The notes under the pieces are model-generated. The model had not been told where the DNA came from. It was given only the letters and a program-made list of their open reading frames with translations, and did not search any database. The position numbers and the translations under genes were made by a program. From Kuafuiihalomonas sp039024635 (GTDB lineage: Bacteria > Myxococcota > Kuafuiibacteriia > Kuafuiibacteriales > Kuafuiibacteriaceae), in assembly GCA_039024635.1 (NCBI GenBank), contig JBCCQA010000009.1, positions 62,001 through 126,000 on the forward strand: a stretch of DNA of 64,000 nt, read 5' to 3'. Within the stretch, counting starts at the first letter, position 1, and the number at the start of each line of letters is the position of its first letter. Shown piece after piece: positions 1 to 6,441 of this stretch.

Positions 1-471
1 GCCGGCTTCGTCGACACGTATACCAGCCACCTTGCGAAATACTCTACGAGGGCTTCGTGTGCCTTCGAGTCGAAGACCGTAATCGATCCGACCACCGAGC
101 AAGGGACGATCGGTGCTCCACTCCACCCGAAGGGTGCCGTCGGGCTGAATCAAGCCTCGGGGGGCCTCTCGCACCACGAGGTTGTGCACCTGGATGGGAG
201 TTCCCGGAGGAGGATCGCGCCGCCTCCGAGAAACGAAACTCTCGAAGGTATAGACAGCAGAGGCCTCCGATTCGCCGAGGAGACGAGGGCCCCTGGGAGG
301 AAAGCTTGGATTCTCTGATTCCACCTGAACCTCTCGAACGAAGCGGGCTCGCTCGGCCTCGACGAGAACGTCCAGCTCCAGGGATGGAGGCGGCTCGGCC
401 ACAGGCGCTCGGGCGCAGGCCCAGAGGAGGAGGAGGGCCAGCTCAGGCCTGACGAAAGTGCAGCGTCTCAT
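1..471 (-). CDS. Putative lipoprotein, 3' end outside window
   Basis: An open frame runs from an ATG at 471 to the window edge, 157 codons without a stop. The N-terminus MRRCTFVRPELALLLLWACA has a basic n-region, a hydrophobic core and a lipobox-like LLWAC, so export and lipid attachment are likely. The rest shows no domain I recognise; a short run (VHNLVVREAP, VEWSTDRP) looks beta-rich. The start overlaps the last codons of the upstream FHA gene by 29 bp, which suggests translational coupling in one transcript with that gene and queC. The C-terminus is missing, so the function cannot be judged. Confidence 0.6.
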   Translation of the reverse strand, partial: MRRCTFVRPELALLLLWACARAPVAEPPPSLELDVLVEAERARFVREVQVESENPSFPPRGPRLLGESEASAVYTFESFVSRRRRDPPPGTPIQVHNLVVREAPRGLIQPDGTLRVEWSTDRPLLGGRIDYGLRLEGTRSPRRVFRKVAGIRVDEAG

Positions 472-1072
472 CCGAGAGTACGACGATGTCGCCATCCATG
501 ACACGGCTGCGATCGAGCCGCTCGCCGTTTCGCCAAATCCCGTTGGCCGAGCCGAGGTCCTCGATGAAGAGCTCGTCGTTCACCCAGATCAGATGAGCGT
601 GCTGGCGAGAGACCTTGGCCGAAGGCACGATGATGTCGCAGCTGCGGCTGCGTCCTATCACCATGCTGTCTTTGTCGACGAGGATAGGTTCACCGCCCGT
701 ATCCAGCCGGACGAACCACCGGGGCCGCACCCCAGCCGGAAGTCGGCCCCCCGGGGGCTGAGCTGAAGGGAGCTCGGCCGAAGATAGCCCGCCCGGCGCA
801 ACCTCGGCTTCACCCCCCAGCGGCTCGAGGTCACCGGTGTGGGGGAGGGCGACCGGCGGCATGACCGGGAATGCGGCCGTTCCCACGGCTTGGTCAAAAG
901 CCCCTCGCGTCTTCAACAGGTGGATGGTCTCCTGGCAGGCACTGCAGCGAAGCGTGCCAGGAAGCTCCCGCACCGACCGGGTTAGCCACTCCTGGGGGCA
1001 GGTCGAACGGGCGCAGCGGCTGAACCAGCCCAAGCGCTCCATGGGCCAGTGATACGCGGCCCCGGATCCCAT
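443..1072 (-). CDS. FHA domain protein with N-terminal Cys motif
   Basis: A 209-aa protein. The C-terminal ~85 residues form a forkhead-associated domain, with the hallmark GRSRSCDI, SRQHA and LGSANGIWRNG motifs that bind phosphothreonine peptides. The N-terminal part has two cysteine pairs (CARSTC and CSAC, about residues 20-45) that could form a small zinc ribbon. A Pro/Gly-rich linker separates the two parts. The start could be the second Met (MERLGW). It lies 12 bp downstream of queC and overlaps the following lipoprotein gene. No kinase gene is next to it, so the partner is unknown. Confidence 0.85.
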   Translation of the reverse strand: MGSGAAYHWPMERLGWFSRCARSTCPQEWLTRSVRELPGTLRCSACQETIHLLKTRGAFDQAVGTAAFPVMPPVALPHTGDLEPLGGEAEVAPGGLSSAELPSAQPPGGRLPAGVRPRWFVRLDTGGEPILVDKDSMVIGRSRSCDIIVPSAKVSRQHAHLIWVNDELFIEDLGSANGIWRNGERLDRSRVMDGDIVVLSDETLHFRQA

Positions 1073-1084
1073 CGCAACGTCTGG

Positions 1085-1750
1085 TCAGCTCGCGGGATCG
1101 ACCAGGTGGGCCTCGGCAAAGCCCTTGGCCCTCAGTCGGCAACTGTCGCACACGCCACATGGCCCACGGGAGGTCGGGGCGTAGCAGCTGAAGGTCAGGC
1201 CCAAGTCCAAGCCTAGAGTCTGGGCCCGGCGAATGATGTCGGCCTTGGTGTCGTGGATGAGCGGCGCATGGATTCGAAACGGTCCCTGGCCCTCGACACC
1301 GGCCTTGGTCCCGAGCCGGGCCAGCTCTTCGAAGGCGGAGACAAACTCGGGGCGGCAGTCCGGGTAGCCTGAGTAGTCGATGGCGTTAGCGCCGAAGAAG
1401 ATGTCGAAAGCTCCCAAGACCTCGGCCAGCCCCAAGGCGACCGCGAGAAAGATCGTGTTTCGGGCCGGCACGTAGGTGGCCGGAATCGACCCGCCGGGCC
1501 CTAGGGTCGGAACGTCGATGCTGTCGTCGGTGAGGGCAGAGCCTCCGAAGGCGTCCAAACCGATACGGACGACCCGGTGGTCCGCGATGGCGAGATGATC
1601 CACCACACGTCGGGCCGCCTCGAGCTCTCGGCGATGGCGCTGTCCATAGTCGAAGGACAGGGCGCTTAGCGTAAAACCCTGGTCGAGCGCTACGGCCGCG
1701 GTGGTCGCCGAATCCAGGCCTCCAGAGAGCAAGACGACCGCTCGCTTCAT
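1085..1750 (-). CDS. queC: 7-cyano-7-deazaguanine synthase QueC
   Basis: QueC converts 7-carboxy-7-deazaguanine to preQ0 with ATP and ammonia in queuosine biosynthesis, in the cytosol. The 221-aa protein starts MKRAVVLLSGGLDSATT, the ATP-pyrophosphatase P-loop (SGGLDS), and keeps the FDYGQRH motif. The C-terminus has the zinc-binding cysteines in CYAPTSRGPCGVCDSCRLR. The length is normal for the family. It is the first gene of a short minus-strand cluster with the FHA and lipoprotein genes. No other queuosine gene is visible nearby. Confidence 0.96.
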   Translation of the reverse strand: MKRAVVLLSGGLDSATTAAVALDQGFTLSALSFDYGQRHRRELEAARRVVDHLAIADHRVVRIGLDAFGGSALTDDSIDVPTLGPGGSIPATYVPARNTIFLAVALGLAEVLGAFDIFFGANAIDYSGYPDCRPEFVSAFEELARLGTKAGVEGQGPFRIHAPLIHDTKADIIRRAQTLGLDLGLTFSCYAPTSRGPCGVCDSCRLRAKGFAEAHLVDPAS

Positions 1751-1832
1751 CGGCCTGAGCCTATATCACGGCGGACCCCTTAGCGATCGACGGGGGGTCG
1801 GAGATCCTGTAGGCCCCCTGTTCGGTCGACGA

Positions 1833-1913
1833 GCGAGGGTGGCGGAATTGGTAGACGCACTGGATTTAGGTTCCAGCGGTTTTGCCGTGCGGGTTCGAGT
1901 CCCGCTCCTCGCA
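1833..1913 (+). tRNA. tRNA-Leu (anticodon UAG)
   Basis: The acceptor arm is GCGAGGG paired with TCCTCGC, followed by discriminator A. The anticodon stem CTGGA/TCCAG encloses the loop TTTAGGT, giving anticodon UAG. A short class II variable arm (CGGTTTTGCCG) and the T arm GCGGG-TTCGAGT-CCCGC are present. CCA is not encoded. It lies just before the 132-bp tandem repeats and may be co-transcribed with them. Confidence 0.97.
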
Positions 1914-1918
1914 GGAAG

Positions 1919-2264
1919 CGAAGTCGGGCCCAGCCCGAGCTTCGTGTAGAGAGCAAAGAGGGGGGGCCAGGGCATAGCCCGGACCGGCACCCCAAGAACG
2001 CAAAGGCCTGAACAGCGCGTAGCGCTGAGAAGGCCACGCAGCGAATGAAACGAAGTCGGGCCAGGCCCGAGCTTCGTGTAGAGAGCAAAGAGGGGTGGGC
2101 CGGGCATAGCCCGGACCGGCACCCCAAGAACGCAAAGGCCTGAACAGCGCGTAGCGCTGAGAAGGCCACGCAGCGAATGAAACGAAGTCGGGCCCAGCCC
2201 GAGCTTCGTGTAGAGAGCAAAGAGGGGTGGTCCGGGCTGAGCCCGGACCGGGACCCCAAGAACG
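1919..2264 (+). repeat. Tandem 132-bp repeat array of a two-hairpin element
   Basis: Copies begin at 1919, 2051 and 2183; the first two are complete at 132 bp and the third is cut at ~82 bp. Each copy has hairpin 1 (TCGGGC...GCCCGA, extended by CGAAG/CTTCG), a conserved linker GAGAGCAAAGAGG, and hairpin 2 (in copy three GGTCCGGG...CCCGGACC at 2229-2249), ending in CCCCAAGAAC. Between copies lies a ~50-bp spacer holding another hairpin (CAGCGC-GTA-GCGCTG). The array fills the whole gap between tRNA-Leu and tig and ends 4 bp before the tig start codon. A diverged fourth copy lies at 5769-5846. This could be a structured RNA, or a mobile repeat of REP type. Confidence 0.9.
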
Positions 2265-2268
2265 AGCT

Positions 2269-3588
2269 ATGAAAGTTTCAGTCGAGAAGACCTCAGGAGT
2301 CGAGCGCAAGGTGATCATCGAGGTGCCGTGGGAGACGGTCCGCGAGGAGCTCGAAGTGGCCTACCGGGACCTCGGCAAGCGCGCGAAGGTGAAGGGCTTC
2401 CGCCCCGGCAAAGTGCCCCGCAGGGTCTTGGAGAAGATGTACCGGAAGGCGGTCGAGGGCGAGGTCGTCAACCAGCTCGTGGACGACGGCTTTCGAAAGG
2501 CGGTGGAGCAAGAGGACCTGTTCCCCATCGACCGCCCCCGACTCGACGCAGCGCCGAGCATCGAAGCTGATTCGCCGCTGACCTTCGCCGCCCTGGTCGA
2601 GGTCAAGCCCGAGGTCGAAGTCAAGAGCTGGAAAGGCCTCAAGCTCGAGAAAGCCAAGGTCACAGTCGACGACGCTTCCGTCGATGCGGAACTTCAGCAG
2701 CTCCGGGAGAAGGCGGTCGTGGTCGAGCAAGTCACGGACCGCGAGGAGGTTCAAGACAGCGACATGGCCGTCGTGGACTTCTTCGGCTTCGTCGATGGTG
2801 AGAGCTTCAAGGGCGGCAAAGGGATTAACTACACGGTCGAGGTGGGGAGCGGAAGCATGATCCCCGGCTTCGAGGATGCGCTGATCGGCATGAAGATCGG
2901 CGACCACAAGGAGTTCCAGCTCGGCTTCCCCGAAAATACGGGACCGGACGAAGTCCGGGGCAAAGAGGTCGATTGGAAGGTTGACCTCAAGGAGATCAAA
3001 CAGAAGATCTACCCCGACCTCGACGATGAGTTCGCCAAGGATCTGGGTGAGTTCGACAGCCTGGCCGAGCTCAAAGACAAGATCCGAGAAAACGTCGCCA
3101 CACGAGAAGAGGCCCGGAGTCGACACGGCTTAAGGGATGCGGCGCTCAAGGCGCTCGTCGAAGCGAATCCCACCGAGGTGCCGAAGGTCATGGTCGACCG
3201 GCAGCTGGACTCGACCCTCGCCGACACGGAGCGCGCGCTTCAAAGCAACCCGGACCCCAAGCTCAAGGATGCCATCGCCAAGCTCAAGGAAGACCTTCGT
3301 CCTCAAGCCGAGGTCCAAGTGGCGGGCATGCTGCTGCTGGAGGGATTGTGTCGGACCGAGACCATCGAGGTCGGAGAAGACGAGATCGAAGGCAAGATCC
3401 AGGAGTTGGCACAGCAGCACAACATGCAGCCCAAGCAGGTGAAGCAGCAGCTGAGGCAGAACGATCAAATGGATTCCCTCCGCTATAGCATCGAGCAGGA
3501 CAAGGCCTTGGACATGGTCGTCGAAGCGGCCCAAGTCGTCGAAGTCGACCCTCCCGCCGAGGAAGACGCGCCCGCCTCCGAGGACTAG
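2269..3588 (+). CDS. tig: Trigger factor (ribosome-bound chaperone, PPIase)
   Basis: A 439-aa protein of normal length. The N-terminal ribosome-binding domain begins MKVSVEKTSGVERKVIIEVP and contains the signature GFRPGKVPR, which docks on ribosomal protein L23. A central FKBP-type domain (about residues 155-240, including DFFGFVDGESF) and a helical C-terminal chaperone domain follow. The start at 2269 was chosen over an upstream in-frame start at 2227 because family homology begins at MKV and the upstream residues come from the repeat array. It heads the classic tig-clpP-clpX order. Confidence 0.97.
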   Translation: MKVSVEKTSGVERKVIIEVPWETVREELEVAYRDLGKRAKVKGFRPGKVPRRVLEKMYRKAVEGEVVNQLVDDGFRKAVEQEDLFPIDRPRLDAAPSIEADSPLTFAALVEVKPEVEVKSWKGLKLEKAKVTVDDASVDAELQQLREKAVVVEQVTDREEVQDSDMAVVDFFGFVDGESFKGGKGINYTVEVGSGSMIPGFEDALIGMKIGDHKEFQLGFPENTGPDEVRGKEVDWKVDLKEIKQKIYPDLDDEFAKDLGEFDSLAELKDKIRENVATREEARSRHGLRDAALKALVEANPTEVPKVMVDRQLDSTLADTERALQSNPDPKLKDAIAKLKEDLRPQAEVQVAGMLLLEGLCRTETIEVGEDEIEGKIQELAQQHNMQPKQVKQQLRQNDQMDSLRYSIEQDKALDMVVEAAQVVEVDPPAEEDAPASED

Positions 3589-3669
3589 CGGGAAAGGGGC
3601 GGGGAGACTGGACCTGGGGCGGAAGGGGGGCCACGATGGCCATCTGGGCGTTAGCCCTTTCTCCTGCCC

Positions 3670-4287
3670 ATGAGCTATCTGGTCCCTACCGTCATCGAGC
3701 AAACGCACCGCGGAGAGCGGGCCTACGACATTTGGTCCCGCCTCATGAAGGACCGGATCGTCTTCCTCGGTACCGAGGTTCACGACGACCTGGCCAACGT
3801 CATCGTGGCCCAGCTCCTCTTCCTGGAGTCCGAGGACCCCGAGAAGGACGTGAACCTCTACATCAACAGCCCAGGCGGCTCGGTCTCGGCCGGCATGGCG
3901 ATCTACGACACGATGCAGTACGTGCGGTGTCCGATCACGACCATCTGCATCGGCCAAGCCGCCTCGATGGCGGCCATCATCTTGGCGGCTGGGACCAAGG
4001 GCCGGCGCAAGGCGCTCCCCCACAGCCGTATCATGATTCACCAGCCGGCCGGTGGTGCGCGTGGCCAGGCCTCCGACATTGAGATCGCCGCCCGGGAAGT
4101 CCTTAGGGTGAAACGAACCCTTAACGAAGTGCTGGCTCAACACAGCGGGCAAACCCTCGAAAAGATCGAGCAAGATGCAGAGCGGGACTATTACATGTCC
4201 GCCGAAGCCGCCCAGAAGTATGGGCTGATCGACGATGTGGTCGTGAGCAAGAAGGACGACTCGAACGAGACCCTTTCTCGAGGGTGA
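3670..4287 (+). CDS. clpP: ATP-dependent Clp protease proteolytic subunit
   Basis: ClpP forms the tetradecameric serine protease chamber that degrades substrates fed by Clp unfoldases. At 205 aa it shows the nucleophile Ser in GQAASMAA, the catalytic His in MIHQPAGG and the conserved INSPGGSVSAGMAIYD segment. Its partners in this window are ClpX directly downstream and possibly the ClpA-type unfoldase at 24.5 kb. It lies 81 bp after tig and 80 bp before clpX. Confidence 0.98.
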   Translation: MSYLVPTVIEQTHRGERAYDIWSRLMKDRIVFLGTEVHDDLANVIVAQLLFLESEDPEKDVNLYINSPGGSVSAGMAIYDTMQYVRCPITTICIGQAASMAAIILAAGTKGRRKALPHSRIMIHQPAGGARGQASDIEIAAREVLRVKRTLNEVLAQHSGQTLEKIEQDAERDYYMSAEAAQKYGLIDDVVVSKKDDSNETLSRG

Positions 4288-4367
4288 GACGCCGGCGTGG
4301 AAAAGCGGTGGATCCGTGGGGCAAGCGTTGAAAGACGCAGCGAAATCAGGCGCAATGGAGGTCTCCC

Positions 4368-5651
4368 ATGAGTGAACGGGGCAAGCGTGAAGACGGGTAT
4401 GGGGGCAACCTTACATGCTCGTTCTGCGGTAAGTCTCAAAAAGAGGTGAAGAAGCTCATCGCCGGCCCCGGCGTGTATATCTGCGATGAGTGTATCGGTC
4501 TCTGTAACGACATCATCGCTGAAGAGCAGGACCAAGACCTCGCCCGCGAAGGCCCCTTCAAGCTCCCACGCCCCTCGGAGATCAAGCGAGTCCTCGACGA
4601 GTACGTGATCGGCCAGGAGCGGGCGAAGAAGTCCCTCGCGGTCGCCGTCCACAACCACTACAAGCGAGTGTTCGAGAAGTCGAAGGAGGGAGCAGAGGAA
4701 ACCACCGACGACGTCGAGCTCCAGAAGTCGAACATTCTCCTCATCGGCCCCTCGGGTTCGGGCAAGACGCTGCTCGCTCAGACCCTGGCCCGGATCCTCA
4801 ACGTCCCATTCACCATCGCCGATGCCACTACCCTCACCGAGGCTGGCTATGTAGGCGAAGATGTCGAGAACATCTTGGTGAACCTTCTCCAAGCCGCCGA
4901 CGGAGACATCGACCGGGCCAGCCGGGGGATCGTCTACATCGACGAAATCGACAAGCTAGCCCGCAAGAGCGAGTCGCCCTCCATCACCCGGGACGTGTCG
5001 GGTGAAGGTGTGCAGCAAGCGCTGCTGAAGATCCTCGAGGGAACCCAAGCCAATCTGCCCCCCAAGGGCGGCCGCAAGCACCCGCAGCAGGACTTCGTTC
5101 AGATGGACACCACGAACATCCTATTCATCTGTGGAGGCGCCTTCTGCGGTCTCGAGAATGTCGTCGAACACCGGATCGGCAAGAAGACCATGGGTTTCGG
5201 CGCCGAGCTGCGTGCGAACACCGACCGAAGAATCGGCGCGCTTCTACAAGAGGTCCAGCCCGGCGACCTTCTGAAGTTCGGAATGATCCCCGAGTTCACC
5301 GGACGTCTGCCGGTCATCACGCACCTGAACGAGCTGGACGAAGCGGCCCTGATGGACATCTTGGTGAAGCCCAAGCACGCCCTAGTGAAGCAGTATCAGA
5401 AGCTCCTGGAGCTCGATAACGTGAAGCTGTCGTTCTCGGACGGTGCGCTGGAGGCGGTGGCCCAAAGAGCCATCAAGAAGGGCACCGGCGCTCGCGGTCT
5501 TCGGGCCATCCTGGAGTCCTCGATGCTCGAAGTGATGTACGAGATCCCGGCCAAGAAGGACGTGGTCGAAGTCGTGGTCACGCCGGAAGCAGTGGAGCGC
5601 AAAGAGACTCCGAAGCTCATCTTCGGTCCCGTCGAGCGTACCGGCACCTGA
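4368..5651 (+). CDS. clpX: ATP-dependent Clp protease ATP-binding subunit ClpX
   Basis: A 427-aa AAA+ unfoldase that delivers substrates to ClpP. The N-terminal zinc-binding domain has CSFC and CDEC pairs (residues ~16-45). The Walker A motif is GPSGSGKTLLAQTLA, and the Walker B motif is IVYIDEIDKL. The C-terminal sensor II region includes GTGARGLRAILE. A good ribosome-binding site (GGAGG) precedes the ATG. In many proteobacteria lon follows clpX; here a repeat element and the convergent kdsC gene follow instead. Confidence 0.98.
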   Translation: MSERGKREDGYGGNLTCSFCGKSQKEVKKLIAGPGVYICDECIGLCNDIIAEEQDQDLAREGPFKLPRPSEIKRVLDEYVIGQERAKKSLAVAVHNHYKRVFEKSKEGAEETTDDVELQKSNILLIGPSGSGKTLLAQTLARILNVPFTIADATTLTEAGYVGEDVENILVNLLQAADGDIDRASRGIVYIDEIDKLARKSESPSITRDVSGEGVQQALLKILEGTQANLPPKGGRKHPQQDFVQMDTTNILFICGGAFCGLENVVEHRIGKKTMGFGAELRANTDRRIGALLQEVQPGDLLKFGMIPEFTGRLPVITHLNELDEAALMDILVKPKHALVKQYQKLLELDNVKLSFSDGALEAVAQRAIKKGTGARGLRAILESSMLEVMYEIPAKKDVVEVVVTPEAVERKETPKLIFGPVERTGT

Positions 5652-5768
5652 CGCTCCCTGAGCGTGTCCTCCGTGGAGAGGTTCGATGCACCGGTCGAAG
5701 GCGAACTACGTTGAGTGGCTAGGCGCAGGGGCCTGGGCGAGGACCGACCCAACAGATCGCAACGGGAG

Positions 5769-5846
5769 AGTCAGGCGCCAGCCTGAGCTCCGCGGAGAGA
5801 GCAAAGAGGAGTGGCTTGGGCTTCGCCCAAGCCGAGGTCCCAAGAT
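5769..5846 (+). repeat. Dispersed copy of the two-hairpin element
   Basis: This copy matches the array at 1919-2264 in layout. Hairpin 1 is TCAGGC...GCCTGA, the linker GAGAGCAAAGAGG is identical, and hairpin 2 is GGCTTGGG-CTTCG-CCCAAGCC (5813-5833), followed by CCCAAGA. The stems differ from the tandem copies by paired changes that keep base pairing (G-C to A-T in stem 1; C-G to T-A and T-A to C-G in stem 2). It sits between the convergent clpX and kdsC genes and ends at the kdsC stop codon, so it could also serve as a bidirectional terminator. Confidence 0.8.
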
Positions 5847-6367
5847 CATACCCGCCAGTTGCCCTGCGCTTTGAGGATCCGTTCGCAGGTTTCTCGGACC
5901 GCGCCTTGGCCGCCGTTGGCTCGAAGGACGATATGGGCGGCGGCGCGAACCTCGGCCGCCGCGTCGGCGACGGCGAGACCAAGCCCTGAGCGTCGGATCA
6001 GCGGGAGATCCGGGAGATCGTCACCGACGTAGGCGACCTCCTCATCCGCACAGTCGAGCTGCTTGCAGGCGTTCTCATAGGCTTCGACCTTGTCTTCGAC
6101 ACCGAGGAGCATGAGCTCAATCCCCATTTCCTCAGCCCGGCGGCGGACGACCTCGCTCTGCTTTCCAGACAGAATCCCGACCGTTATCCCGGCTGCACCT
6201 AGGAGCTGCACTCCGAGCCCATCCCTTACGTGGAAGGCCCGAGCCTCCTGGCCGTCTCCAAGATAGAAAACCCGCCCGTCCGTCAGTACGCCGTCGACGT
6301 CCAGCAGGAGCGCCTTCACGGCCCGAGCCCGCTGGTCGATGTCGGCGGCAGAGGGAGGCATGACCAT
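5846..6367 (-). CDS. kdsC: 3-deoxy-D-manno-octulosonate 8-phosphate phosphatase (KdsC family)
   Basis: A 173-aa HAD hydrolase that releases KDO from KDO-8-phosphate for lipopolysaccharide core synthesis. It has the family start of the catalytic loop, LLLDVDGVLTDGRV (nucleophile and acid Asp), the middle motif ILSGKQSEVV, the KVEAYE segment, and the motif III aspartates in VGDDLPDLPLI. It is a cap-less HAD of usual KdsC length. It stands alone, convergent with clpX and divergent from the lipoprotein gene at 6442. It supports a Gram-negative outer membrane. Confidence 0.93.
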   Translation of the reverse strand: MVMPPSAADIDQRARAVKALLLDVDGVLTDGRVFYLGDGQEARAFHVRDGLGVQLLGAAGITVGILSGKQSEVVRRRAEEMGIELMLLGVEDKVEAYENACKQLDCADEEVAYVGDDLPDLPLIRRSGLGLAVADAAAEVRAAAHIVLRANGGQGAVRETCERILKAQGNWRV

Positions 6368-6429
6368 CGAAAATCGGCCGTAGCACGGGGCGAGGTGCGA
6401 AGAAAACGCCCATGACCTCGCCGATTCAG

Positions 6430-6435
6430 TAGGGT
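6430..6435 (+). promoter_or_regulatory. Candidate -10 element of a leaderless promoter
   Basis: TAGGGT is followed by exactly six bases and then the ATG at 6442, with no Shine-Dalgarno sequence. The same TANNNT-N6-RTG layout occurs before three other genes in this window (at 43400, 50913 and 51853). No clear -35 box was found. Confidence 0.35.
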
Positions 6436-6441
6436 GGACGC

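Noticed and set aside
1780..2318. Minus-strand open frames with repeated peptides over the tandem array
   Set aside because: The repetition comes from the 132-bp DNA repeat; stem-loop conservation explains it better than coding, and tRNA-Leu lies inside the frames.
3130..4173. 347-codon minus-strand frame across the tig end and clpP
   Set aside because: Both strands cannot be well explained; tig and clpP have full family motifs.
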